Assembly (NCBI GenBank): GCA_026707335.1
Contig: JAPOXB010000196.1
Coordinates: 1 to 22,121, forward strand
Length of the DNA stretch: 22,121 nt
Direction: 5' to 3'
Origin: Chloroflexota bacterium
GTDB lineage: Bacteria; Chloroflexota; Dehalococcoidia; Bin125
Part shown: positions 13,789 to 22,091 of the stretch, piece by piece
Numbering within the stretch: position 1 is the first letter of the stretch
How the letters are laid out: each line of letters begins with the position of its first letter
Position numbers and translations under genes: made by a program
The notes under the pieces: generated by a model
The model's input: the letters and a program-made list of their open reading frames with translations, nothing else
What the model was told of the DNA's origin: nothing
The model's database searches: none

Positions 13789-14220
13789 TCACCCGTCATC
13801 GAGTCGGAATGAGAGGCGGATGCGCCCCGGACCTGCCGCCGAGGCCATCGCCTCGAGCTCGGCCAGCAGCGCGAGGAGGTCGGGCTCGCTGGCCGCCAGC
13901 GCGGCCAGCGCCGCGTCGTCCGCGATGGCCGCCCGCGCCGCCGCGACGCAGTCGCGCAGCGCCGCCGCCGGCTGCCAGGCGGCGTCGAGCTTGGCCGCGT
14001 CCTCGGCGTCCTCCACGTCGCGGTCGTAGAAGGTGAGCAGCGGCCCGACGTCGACGCGATGCGTCTGCTTGAGGCCGCGGATCAACTCGGTCAGCGGGTG
14101 CTGCGTGCCGAACGGCTCGGCGACGCCGAACGAGATCAGCGCCAGCAGCGGCCGCGGGTCGGTCGAGAAGCGGGGCGTGGGGGTATCCGCAGGGTCGGTC
14201 TCGACGAACAGCGCCGGCAT
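13789..14220 (-). CDS. Hypothetical protein downstream of gyrB
   Basis: I do not recognise this 143-aa protein. It has no signal peptide or membrane segment. The N-terminal half has a hydrophobic strand (LLALISFGVAEPFG, about 25-38) followed by a helix (PLTELIRGLKQT) and an acidic stretch (FYDRDVEDAEDAAK). The C-terminal half is Ala/Leu-rich and predicted helical (residues 78-128), with a final strand RIRLSFRL. ATG 14218-14220 has a good GGGAGT ribosome site. It starts 35 nt after the gyrB stop and ends 30 nt before the methyltransferase, so it is probably co-transcribed with gyrB. Codon use matches its neighbours. Confidence 0.75.
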   Translation of the reverse strand: MPALFVETDPADTPTPRFSTDPRPLLALISFGVAEPFGTQHPLTELIRGLKQTHRVDVGPLLTFYDRDVEDAEDAAKLDAAWQPAAALRDCVAAARAAIADDAALAALAASEPDLLALLAELEAMASAAGPGRIRLSFRLDDG

Positions 14221-14255
14221 CGCGACTCCCTGGGCGTGGGCCGGACGCCGCCGCC

Positions 14256-16190
<1,935 letters not shown>

Positions 16191-16247
16191 GCAGTGGTTC
16201 CGGCGCGCCGTCCCGCCCCGCCTGGCCGGGGTCGGCTCCGCCCCTCG

Positions 16248-16256
16248 ATTGTACCA
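16248..16256 (-). promoter_or_regulatory. Extended -10 promoter for gyrB
   Basis: On the minus strand TGG precedes TACAAT (16248-16253, 5 of 6 to consensus). The hexamer 17 bp upstream is a poor -35 (CTGTCC), so this would be an extended -10 promoter. The predicted start near 16241 gives a leader of about 50 nt, containing a GGCC-rich inverted repeat. The trmO promoter should also lie in 16257-16401, but I could not pick it out. Confidence 0.5.
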
Positions 16257-16401
16257 GCCGCCAGGGAGTGGGACAGCCCCTCGCGGCGCGGCGGCGCGCC
16301 CCCGCGATGGCCTGCGTCCGGCGCGCTGGGCGGGGCCCCGCGCCCGTGCGAGACTACCGATCGGGGCCGCCGCCTGCGGCCGCGGAAGCGCGGGGAGCCC
16401 G

Positions 16402-16911
16402 ATGGTCGGCTGGCGCGAAAAGCTGCACCTGCGCAGCGCCCGCGAGGCGCGCGAGGCCGCGCTGCGCGCGCTGCCCGAACGGATCGGCGATCTGGAGCCC
16501 GTCGGCGTCGTGCGCAACACGATCGACGACACCAGCGGCCGCACCTGGGCCGCCGTGCGCTCGGAGATCGTCTTCCGCGACGAGTTCCTGCCCGCCCTCG
16601 ACGGCCTGGACGGCTTCAGCCACCTGTTCGTGGTCACCTGGCTCGACCGCGTCACCGACGACGGCCGGGCGCTGCTGCGCATCCACCCCACCGGCGACGA
16701 GCGCTCGCCCGAGGTCGGCGTCTTCGCCACCCGCACGGCGCACCGGCCCAACCCCATCGCCGTGAGCGTCGTGCCGATGGAGGGGGTCGCGAAGAACGTC
16801 GTCAAGGTCGTCGGCCTCGACGTCGTCAACGGCACGCCGGTGCTCGACATCAAGCCCTACATCTCGTTTTACGACTCCTTCGACGCGGAGCTTCCCAAGT
16901 GGGCGCAGTGA
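16402..16911 (+). CDS. trmO: TrmO/TsaA-family tRNA (t6A37) N6-methyltransferase
   Basis: This 169-aa member of the YaeB/TrmO (UPF0066) family methylates N6-threonylcarbamoyladenosine at position 37 of ANN-decoding tRNAs using SAM, with a beta-barrel fold rather than a Rossmann fold. Diagnostic segments are GVVRNTIDD, VRSEIVFRDEF, LDGLDGFSHLFVVTWLDR (about 70-87), HPTGDERSPEVGVFATRTAHRPNPIAVSVV (about 95-124; the FATRxxxRPNPIG block) and VLDIKPYISFYD. Not every family member has been shown to act on tRNA. ATG 16402 has GGGGAG 5 nt upstream. The stop TGA shares its A with the ATG of a 10-codon ORF leading to the Nudix gene. It is divergent from gyrB. Confidence 0.9.
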   Translation: MVGWREKLHLRSAREAREAALRALPERIGDLEPVGVVRNTIDDTSGRTWAAVRSEIVFRDEFLPALDGLDGFSHLFVVTWLDRVTDDGRALLRIHPTGDERSPEVGVFATRTAHRPNPIAVSVVPMEGVAKNVVKVVGLDVVNGTPVLDIKPYISFYDSFDAELPKWAQ

Positions 16912-16943
16912 TGCCCGCACCGACGGCCGTAGGCCCGCGCTGA
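16911..16943 (+). other. 10-codon mini-ORF bridging trmO and the Nudix gene
   Basis: The ATG shares its A with the trmO TGA (TGATG), and the mini-ORF's TGA shares its A with the Nudix ATG (TGATG again). It would encode MPAPTAVGPR. A ribosome ending trmO could restart here and again at the Nudix gene, which has no convincing Shine-Dalgarno of its own. The peptide itself is unlikely to matter. Chance occurrence cannot be excluded. Confidence 0.3.
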
Positions 16944-17467
16944 TGGCCCGCGTGAAGGCGAGCCTGGTCAGCGTCTACCTGCTGCGCGAGGGCCCGGCCG
17001 GGCTCGAGGTGCTGCTGCTGCAGCGCGGCCCCGGTCACCGCTTCCCCGGCGACTGGCAGGGCGTGCACGGCCACATCGAGCCGGGCGAGGCCGCCTGGCA
17101 GGCCGCGCTGCGGGAGACCGCCGAGGAGACCGGCATCGAGCCCACGGTCTGGTTCCGCCTGATCCGCGTGGGCAGCTTCTACGAGCCCGCCACCGACGCC
17201 GTCTACCTCGTGCCGGCGTTCGTCGCGCTGGCGCCGCCGGGGGCGGCCGTGCGCCTCTCGGGCGAGCACGAGGCCGCCGAGTGGCGCCCCCCGGCCGAGG
17301 CGCGCGAGCGCTTCCGCTGGGCCACGCAGCGCGACGACATGGACGGCATCATCGCCGGGACCGGCGCCTGGCCCCGGACGGGGCCGGAGTTGGAGCGCAT
17401 GGACGTCGCCGCGCTGCGCCGCCGCTGGGCGAGGCGCGCCCCGCCGCCGGCCGCCGGCGACGGCTAG
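16943..17467 (+). CDS. Nudix hydrolase
   Basis: This 174-aa Nudix hydrolase cleaves nucleoside-diphosphate-linked substrates to NMP plus a phosphate moiety. A complete Nudix box is present: G43-x5-E49-x7-R57-E58-x2-E61-E62-x-G64, coordinating magnesium. The upstream strand VKASLVSVYLLREG and the segment LLLQRGPGHRFPGDWQGVHG resemble dihydroneopterin-triphosphate pyrophosphatase-type (NudB-like) and house-cleaning Nudix enzymes, but the substrate cannot be fixed. The C-terminal 30 residues are Arg/Pro-rich. The start overlaps the mini-ORF stop by one base, and the stop lies 21 nt before the YchF-like gene, so trmO, Nudix and ychF look like one operon. Confidence 0.92.
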   Translation: MARVKASLVSVYLLREGPAGLEVLLLQRGPGHRFPGDWQGVHGHIEPGEAAWQAALRETAEETGIEPTVWFRLIRVGSFYEPATDAVYLVPAFVALAPPGAAVRLSGEHEAAEWRPPAEARERFRWATQRDDMDGIIAGTGAWPRTGPELERMDVAALRRRWARRAPPPAAGDG

Positions 17468-17488
17468 ACGACAAGGGAGAGCAGTCCC

Positions 17489-18598
17489 GTGCCCGGACTC
17501 GGCATCATCGGCTTCGAGCGCAGCGGCAAGACGTCGCTGTTCAACGCCGTCACCGGCAGCGCGCACGCGGTGGGCTTCGCGACGCACCAGGATTCGCATG
17601 TCGGCGTCGCCAAGGTGCCGGACGCGCGCCTCGACCGCCTGTCGGCCATGTACCGGCCACGCAAGACCACTCCGGCCAGCCTGAGCTACGCCGACTTCCC
17701 CGGCGCGCCATTCCGGGGCGACGGCGGCGGCGCGCCCGGCGACGGGCCGGGGGCGCGCTTCCTCGACGAACTGAGCCAGCAGGACGCGCTGATCCACGTC
17801 GTGCGCGCCTTCGAGAACGACGCCGTGCCGCACCCCCGCGAGCGCGTCGATCCGGCCCGCGACATCGAAGACATGCTGCTGGAGCTCGTCTTCGCCGACA
17901 TGGCCCTGATCGAGAAGCGGCTGGCCCGCATCGCGGCCGAGACGAAGGCGATGAAGGCGGCGGAGCGCGAGCGCGCCGACCACGACGCGGCGCTCCTGCG
18001 CCGCCTCAACGACGAGCTTGTGGAGGGCACGCCGGTGCGCGCCGTCGCGCTGGGCGAGGCGGAGCGCAAGGAGCTGCGCCACTACCGCTTCCTGACCGAC
18101 CGCCCCCTGCTGACGCTGCTCAACATCGACGAGGCCGACGCGGGCCGGGCGGCGGAGATCGCCGCGGCGTTCCGCCCGTCGGACGAGCCCGCGGGCACGG
18201 CCACGGCGGCGGCCTGCGCCGCGCTGGAGATGGAGCTGCTCGGCCTCAGCGACGCGGAGGCGGCCGAGTACCGCCGCGAGGTCGGCGCCGCCGAGGGCGC
18301 GCTGGAGGCGAGCGTGCGACTGTCCTACCAGATCCTGGGGCTGATCTCCTTCTTCACGGTCGGCGAGGACGAGTGCCGCGCCTGGACGATCCGGGCCGGC
18401 GAGAACGCCCAGCAGGCGGCCGGCCACATCCACTCCGACCTTGCGCGCGGCTTCATCCGGGCCGAAGTCGTCACCTGGCAGGACCTGCTCGAGGCCGGCT
18501 CCGAGGCCGAGGCGCGGAAGCGGGCCCTGCAGCACACCGAGGGCAAGGAGTACGTCGTGCAGGACGGCGACGTGGTGCACGTCTTATTCAACATATGA
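17489..18598 (+). CDS. ychF: YchF/OLA1-family GTPase/ATPase, divergent
   Basis: This 369-aa protein has the YchF layout: N-terminal P-loop domain, coiled helical insert, and C-terminal TGS domain. Motifs are G1 GFERSGKT (8-15), the VGVAKVPDARLDRLSAMYRP block, IHVVRAFEN, G4 NxxE (NIDE, which gives ATP preference in the family) and SFFTVGEDECRAWTIRAG...HIHSDLARGFIRAEVVTWQDLLE in the TGS domain, ending YVVQDGDVVHVLFNI. The usual GLPNVGKS and DxAG are changed to GFERSGKT and DFPG, so this is a divergent branch. YchF proteins associate with ribosomes and affect stress responses. GTG 17489 has AAGGGAG about 9-10 nt upstream. A 6-codon ORF (18595-18615) overlaps its stop and is probably meaningless. 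Confidence 0.92.
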   Translation: MPGLGIIGFERSGKTSLFNAVTGSAHAVGFATHQDSHVGVAKVPDARLDRLSAMYRPRKTTPASLSYADFPGAPFRGDGGGAPGDGPGARFLDELSQQDALIHVVRAFENDAVPHPRERVDPARDIEDMLLELVFADMALIEKRLARIAAETKAMKAAERERADHDAALLRRLNDELVEGTPVRAVALGEAERKELRHYRFLTDRPLLTLLNIDEADAGRAAEIAAAFRPSDEPAGTATAAACAALEMELLGLSDAEAAEYRREVGAAEGALEASVRLSYQILGLISFFTVGEDECRAWTIRAGENAQQAAGHIHSDLARGFIRAEVVTWQDLLEAGSEAEARKRALQHTEGKEYVVQDGDVVHVLFNI

Positions 18599-18655
18599 GC
18601 CTGTTCTACGTCTGAGTCGGCCCGGCGCGCGCGCCGTCGCTATGGTGGGGTCGGC

Positions 18656-19534
18656 ATGACCACGTCCGATGTCCCCCCTGATGGATCCGCGGTTGACCCG
18701 GCGCTGCCGGCGCGGATCGCCGCGGCCATCCTCGCCGCGAGCCGCGAGGGGCCGCCGCTGGTCAGTTGCAGCGTGATCGCGGCCCCGGCCGGCCACCCCG
18801 CTCAGCCGGGCGACAAGATGCTCGTCTTCCAGGACGGCGAGACGCTGGGCGCGCTGGCCGGCGCGGCGCTGCACGACGCCGTTCGGCACGCGGCCCTGGC
18901 CGCGATCCCCCGCCACGCCGTGGAGACCGCCTTCTTCACGCCGGCCGGGGAGGGTCTGACCGGCCGCCGCGCCGTGGCCGAGGCCGCCGAGGTCGTGGAG
19001 GTGCTGATGGAGGTCGTCGAGCCGGCGGCCACGCTGCTCGTCGTCGGCGGCGGCCACGTCGGCCGGGCGATCGGCGAGATCGGCGCGATCCTCGGCATGA
19101 GCGTCGCCGTGCTCGACGACCGCGAGGACTACGCCAACCGCGACCGCTTCCCCTTCGCCGATCAGGTGATCTGCGGCGACTTCGCGCGGGAGCTCGATCG
19201 CTTCCCCATCACGGCCAACACGTTCGTGGTGCTCGTCTCCCGCGGCCACAAGGTCGACGAGTTGGGCCTGGCCCGCGTCGTGGGGCGCGGCGCGGCCTAC
19301 GTCGGCATGATCGGCAGCAAGCGCCGCACCCGCACCGTCCTGGAGCACCTGGCCGCCGCCGGCGTCGACGCCGCCGCGCTGGAGCGCGTCTTCACGCCGA
19401 TCGGCCTCGACATCCGGGCTGAGACGCCCGAGGAGATCGCGCTGGCCGTGCTGGCCGAGATCACGCTGGTACGCCGCGGCGGCGGCGGGCGCCCGCTCTC
19501 GGCGCATGGGCAGAGGCTGGCCTCGGCCCTATAA
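18656..19534 (+). CDS. XdhC-family molybdenum-cofactor maturation protein (Rossmann domain, degenerate N-domain)
   Basis: This 292-aa protein belongs to the XdhC/CoxF family, which binds and sulfurates molybdenum cofactor and inserts it into xanthine-dehydrogenase-type enzymes. The C-terminal XdhC_C Rossmann domain is well kept: LLVVGGGHVGRAIGE (128-141), VLDDREDYANRDRFP, VSRGHKVDELGLARVV, YVGMIGSKRRT and PIGLDIRAETPEEIALAVLAEI. The N-terminal XdhC/CoxI domain (about 20-120) is recognisable (GDKMLVFQDG) but lacks the GGGC and CGG cysteines, which the next gene carries. TATGGT (18641-18646) lies 9 nt before ATG 18656, so transcription may start almost at the ATG; GGGG just upstream could act as a ribosome site. 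No molybdoenzyme is in the window. Confidence 0.9.
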   Translation: MTTSDVPPDGSAVDPALPARIAAAILAASREGPPLVSCSVIAAPAGHPAQPGDKMLVFQDGETLGALAGAALHDAVRHAALAAIPRHAVETAFFTPAGEGLTGRRAVAEAAEVVEVLMEVVEPAATLLVVGGGHVGRAIGEIGAILGMSVAVLDDREDYANRDRFPFADQVICGDFARELDRFPITANTFVVLVSRGHKVDELGLARVVGRGAAYVGMIGSKRRTRTVLEHLAAAGVDAAALERVFTPIGLDIRAETPEEIALAVLAEITLVRRGGGGRPLSAHGQRLASAL

Positions 19535-19535
19535 T
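19507..19535 (+). promoter_or_regulatory. Promoter for the second XdhC-family gene
   Basis: TGGGCA (19507-19512, 4 of 6) and a perfect TATAAT (19530-19535) are 17 bp apart. The -10 overlaps the stop codon of the preceding gene. The short leader carries a CCGGCC/GGCCGG inverted repeat (19536-19557) just before the GGGGAG ribosome site. Confidence 0.5.
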
Positions 19536-19567
19536 CCGGCCAGGCCGCCGCGGCCGGGGAGCATGCG

Positions 19568-19885
19568 ATGCCCAGCGACGAGGTCTACCGCGCGATCGAG
19601 AGCGCCGTCACGGCCGGGGAGCCCGCCGTCCTGGCGACCGTGGCGCAGACGTTCGGCAGCACGCCGCGCAAGACCGGCGCCAAGATGGTCGTGCGCGAGG
19701 ACGGATCCTTCATCGGCACGATCGGCGGCGGCTGCGGCGAGGCCGAGGTCTGGCAAGAGGCGATGGAGGTGCTCGACGGCGGCGCGGCCCGCGTCGTGAC
19801 CGTCGACCTCACGGAGCCCACCGACGGCGAGGACAAGATCTGCGGCGGCGTGATGCGCATCTTCGTCGAGCCGCTGGGGCGCTGA
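19568..19885 (+). CDS. Stand-alone XdhC/CoxI N-terminal domain protein
   Basis: This 105-aa protein is a single XdhC/CoxI domain: VLATVAQTFGSTPRKTGAKMVVREDGSFIGTIGGGCGE (21-58), EALEVL-like helix QEAMEVLDGG, and KICGGVMRIFVEPL at the end. C56 (GGGC) and C92 (CGG) are the family cysteines thought to handle cofactor or sulfur. It lacks any Rossmann domain. Together with the upstream gene, which has the Rossmann domain but lacks these cysteines, it may form a two-subunit XdhC. ATG 19568 follows GGGGAG at about 5 nt. The lapA-like gene starts 32 nt after its stop. Confidence 0.9.
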   Translation: MPSDEVYRAIESAVTAGEPAVLATVAQTFGSTPRKTGAKMVVREDGSFIGTIGGGCGEAEVWQEAMEVLDGGAARVVTVDLTEPTDGEDKICGGVMRIFVEPLGR

Positions 19886-19917
19886 CCGCCGGTCCCCCGC
19901 CGACCTGGAGTTGACCG

Positions 19918-20244
19918 ATGACCACCTCATCCGACCCGCCGCCGCCCGAGCCGCCGGCCCCGCCCCCCGCCCCGTCGCCACCGCCCGCCGCCGCGCCGCC
20001 GCCGGCTCCGCGGGCGCCGTCCGAGCCCGGGTTCATCCGGCGCCATGCGGTCCTGCTGACCGGCAGCGCCTTCATCGTGGGCGTCCTCATCGCCTTCATC
20101 CTGCTCAACAGCGAGCCGGTGAAGGTCAATCTCATCCTCGGCACGGCCGAATTCCGCCTCGCCGGCGCCTTGCTCATCTCCGCCGTGGGGGGATTCATCA
20201 TCGGGCTGCTGCTGCCGCCCCTGCGCCGCCTGCTGCGCAAGTGA
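19918..20244 (+). CDS. LapA-domain (DUF1049) membrane protein with proline-rich N-terminus
   Basis: This 108-aa inner-membrane protein begins with a very Pro/Ala-rich tail (residues 5-37) followed by RRH, then two membrane segments (about 44-64 and 82-102) flanking a short loop. LLNSEPVKVNLILGTAEFRL followed by ALLISAVGGFIIGLLLP is the typical LapA/DUF1049 pattern. In enterobacteria LapA works with LapB in lipopolysaccharide control; in a lineage that may lack LPS that role does not follow, so the function is unknown. TGGAGT lies about 8 nt before ATG 19918. A GC-only hairpin follows the stop. Confidence 0.85.
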   Translation: MTTSSDPPPPEPPAPPPAPSPPPAAAPPPAPRAPSEPGFIRRHAVLLTGSAFIVGVLIAFILLNSEPVKVNLILGTAEFRLAGALLISAVGGFIIGLLLPPLRRLLRK

Positions 20245-20246
20245 CG

Positions 20247-20262
20247 CGGCCCGCGGGGGCCG
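20247..20262 (+). terminator. GC-rich hairpin after the LapA-domain gene
   Basis: A 6-bp stem (CGGCCC/GGGCCG) with a GCGG loop starts 3 nt after the stop codon. A second stem, CCGGCC/GGCCGG, lies at 20289-20305. Neither is followed by a U-tract, so these may be weak or Rho-assisted termination sites, or 3'-end stabilisers. Confidence 0.35.
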
Positions 20263-20329
20263 GCACCCGGCCTGATCGCACTGTCGCCCCGGCCGCGCCG
20301 GCCGGCCGATAGCCCCGCCCCGGACCCGC

Positions 20330-20338
20330 TGATACACT
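20330..20338 (+). promoter_or_regulatory. Extended -10 promoter for tatA
   Basis: TGA followed by TACACT (20333-20338) forms an extended -10. No good -35 is present at 16-18 bp. The start near 20345 would give a long leader of about 130 nt containing the stem-loops at 20370-20442. Confidence 0.45.
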
Positions 20339-20369
20339 CACGCGGCAACCCACCGGGCCCCCGCGGTCG

Positions 20370-20442
20370 TGCGCCGATGCGCAGACGGGGGATGTCCGAG
20401 GGGCCGTCAGCCGCGCTCGACCGCGCAGCGTCAACGGCGGTC
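20370..20442 (+). other. Structured leader upstream of tatA
   Basis: Three inverted repeats sit side by side: TGCGC/GCGCA with a CGAT loop (20370-20383), directly abutting GACGG/CCGTC (20384-20408, 15-nt loop), then GACCGC/GCGGTC (20419-20442, 12-nt loop). The ribosome site (GGGAG, 20462-20466) lies 20 nt beyond. I tried to match known riboswitch cores and found none. In this GC content some pairing is expected by chance. Confidence 0.35.
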
Positions 20443-20473
20443 CTGTTCCCACGGTTGCGCTGGGAGTGTCGGC

Positions 20474-20746
20474 ATGAGTTTCGGGCCGATTGAGGCGGTC
20501 GTCATCGTCGTGATCGTCCTCGTCATCTTCGGCGCGGGGCGGCTCACGGGCGTCGGTAAGGCGCTGGGCATGGGCCTGCGCGAGTTCCGCCAGGAGGCCT
20601 CGATGAGGCCGGACAGCGCGGAGGGCGAGGAGGAAGGCTCCAGCGACGGCGCCGCCGACGGCGCCGCCGAGAGCGCCGCCGCCGAAAGCGACGCCGAGGA
20701 GAAGCCGGCGGAGACGCCGTCGGCCTCCAGCGAAGAGAAGACCTAG
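20474..20746 (+). CDS. tatA: Sec-independent (twin-arginine) translocase TatA/E-type subunit
   Basis: TatA subunits assemble with TatC to move folded proteins across the cytoplasmic membrane. It is 90 aa: a short periplasmic N-terminus, one membrane helix (residues 5-20, EAVVIVVIVLVIFG) ending in the family F19-G20 hinge, an amphipathic helix (about 24-42, GVGKALGMGLREFRQE), and a disordered acidic Ser/Ala/Glu-rich tail (46-90). TatB is less likely because the amphipathic helix is short. ATG 20474 is chosen for the GGGAG ribosome site 7 nt upstream; longer in-frame extension has no membrane logic. No tatC in the window. Confidence 0.93.
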   Translation: MSFGPIEAVVIVVIVLVIFGAGRLTGVGKALGMGLREFRQEASMRPDSAEGEEEGSSDGAADGAAESAAAESDAEEKPAETPSASSEEKT

Positions 20747-20773
20747 CCCCCGCCGTCAGCACGCGGCTGTCCG

Positions 20774-20798
20774 CCCCCGCGATCCCGCGGGGGAGTTT
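20774..20798 (+). terminator. Terminator-like hairpin after tatA
   Basis: A perfect 8-bp stem (CCCCCGCG/CGCGGGGG) with an ATCC loop (20774-20793) is followed by AGTTT. It begins 28 nt after the tatA stop and precedes the next promoter. The T-tract is short, so efficiency is uncertain. Confidence 0.55.
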
Positions 20799-20853
20799 CG
20801 CCGCGGCGCGCGCCCGGCGGGGCGGCGGTCCATCCCGCCGCCCCCTCGATCCG

Positions 20854-20859
20854 TATACT
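20854..20859 (+). promoter_or_regulatory. -10 element for the site-2 protease gene
   Basis: TATACT matches the obg -10 exactly. The start near 20866 would leave a leader of about 50 nt. No convincing -35 is seen. Confidence 0.4.
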
Positions 20860-20916
20860 GGACGCATCGCCCGCCGAGCGCGGGGATGGGTTGCGAACGG
20901 TGAGAGAGGGCCCCAA

Positions 20917-22059
20917 ATGCGCAGCGGTGGCGGCGTGCGGTTGGGCAAGATCTTCGGCATCCCGATCCTGCTCGACTACTCGTTCTTCCTCGCCCTGGCC
21001 TTCGTGACCTACCTGCTCGGCGCGAACATGCTGCCCGACCGCGTGTATCCCGAGCCGAGCACCGCCGTCGCCTGGGGCCTCGGCGTGCTGGGCGCGGTCG
21101 TCTTCTTCACCTCCCTGCTGTTGCACGAGGTGGCGCACTCGCTCGCGGCGCGGCTGTACGGGCTGCGGGTTTCGAGCATCACCCTGTTCGTGCTGGGCGG
21201 CGTCTCGCAGATCGCGCAGGATTCCCGCTCCGCGATGCAGGAGTTCGTCATCTCCATCGTGGGGCCGCTGACCAGCGCCGTCGTCGGTGGGCTCTTCATC
21301 GCTGCCGCCCTGCTGGTCGGCAACCCGCGCGAGCTGCTGCCCGAGCTGCTGCTCTGGCTGGGCGCGGGCAACCTCATCATCGCGGCCTTCAACATGCTGC
21401 CCGGCTTCCCGCTCGACGGCGGCCGCGTCTTCCGCGCCGTCGTCTGGGGCGTCGGCGGCGACCGCGACCGGGCCACCCGCTGGGCGGCGCGTGTGGGGCA
21501 GGCCTTCGCGGCCCTGTTCGTCGTCTGGGGCGTGCTCAGCTTCCTCGACCTCGACCTGGGCTTCGGCAGCCCCGGCTTCGGCGGGCTGATGTTCATCCTC
21601 ATCGGCATCTTCCTCTTCAACGCCGCCAGCCAGACGCTGCGCTCGGTCGCGACCCAGCGCGCCCTGGCCGGCGTCGTCGTGCGCGACTTCATGTCGACCG
21701 AGCTGCGCAGCGTCGAGGCCGACGCGCCCGTGCGCTGGACGGCCCCCTTCCGCGACCGCATCGATCCCCGCACCGCCTACCTCATCACTCGCGACGGCAC
21801 GGTGGTGGGCATGGCGACCGGCGCGAGCCTGCTGCTGATCGACGCCGACCGCTACGAGCGCGCCAGCATGGCCGACGTGATGATCCCGGCCGCGAACATC
21901 ACCCCCATCCACCCCGCCGCCACCGGGCAGGAGGCGCTGGAGCGCCTGCAGGCCGAGAACAGCCCCATCCTGCCGGTCGTCGAGGACGGGCGGCTGCTCG
22001 GCCTGGTGGGCCTGGACCAGGTCGTCGCCGCCCTGCAGACGGATGCCACCCCCGCCTGA
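20917..22059 (+). CDS. Site-2 protease family (M50) intramembrane zinc metalloprotease with CBS domains
   Basis: This 380-aa intramembrane protease of the M50B SpoIVFB-like group cuts membrane-anchored substrates such as anti-sigma factors. The N-terminal half has about six membrane segments, with the zinc site HEVAH (70-74) in one helix and NMLPGFPLDGG (159-169, D167 the third ligand) in another. The C-terminal part from about residue 250 holds a CBS-domain pair (VVVRDFMSTELRSV, then MADVMIPAANITPIHP...ENSPILPVVEDGRLLGLVGLDQVV), which in related proteins binds adenine nucleotides and tunes activity. The first CBS unit is short and less typical. ATG 20917 follows GAGAGAGGG about 6 nt upstream and matches the family N-terminus (LGKIFGIPILLDYSFF). 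It is a single gene; its substrate is not in view. Confidence 0.94.
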   Translation: MRSGGGVRLGKIFGIPILLDYSFFLALAFVTYLLGANMLPDRVYPEPSTAVAWGLGVLGAVVFFTSLLLHEVAHSLAARLYGLRVSSITLFVLGGVSQIAQDSRSAMQEFVISIVGPLTSAVVGGLFIAAALLVGNPRELLPELLLWLGAGNLIIAAFNMLPGFPLDGGRVFRAVVWGVGGDRDRATRWAARVGQAFAALFVVWGVLSFLDLDLGFGSPGFGGLMFILIGIFLFNAASQTLRSVATQRALAGVVVRDFMSTELRSVEADAPVRWTAPFRDRIDPRTAYLITRDGTVVGMATGASLLLIDADRYERASMADVMIPAANITPIHPAATGQEALERLQAENSPILPVVEDGRLLGLVGLDQVVAALQTDATPA

Positions 22060-22091
22060 GGCGGCGCAGGCCGCCCGCCCCGCCCCGCCCC
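22060..22091. other. GC hairpin followed by a four-tract G-quadruplex motif (minus strand)
   Basis: Right after the protease stop comes a 6-bp stem GGCGGC/GCCGCC with a GCAG loop (22060-22075). Then four C-tracts at 22074-22076, 22078-22081, 22083-22086 and 22088-22091 are separated by single G bases. The minus strand therefore has GGGG-C-GGGG-C-GGGG-C-GGG, a strong quadruplex pattern with 1-nt loops. Confidence 0.6.

Noticed and set aside
18595..18615. 6-codon ORF (MSLFYV) overlapping the ychF stop by ATGA
   Set aside because: It does not lead into another gene start, so unlike the trmO-Nudix bridge there is no coupling role to support; likely chance.
20339..20473. Known riboswitch or small RNA gene (SRP RNA, 6S, cobalamin, TPP, c-di-GMP, ZTP)
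   Set aside because: None of the conserved core sequences I know for these classes is present; only generic stem-loops are visible.
20743..21912. Minus-strand open frame opposite the site-2 protease
   Set aside because: Composition is the mirror of the membrane protein on the other strand (Glu/Gln/Ala/Asp-rich) with no domain; a shadow of the real gene.
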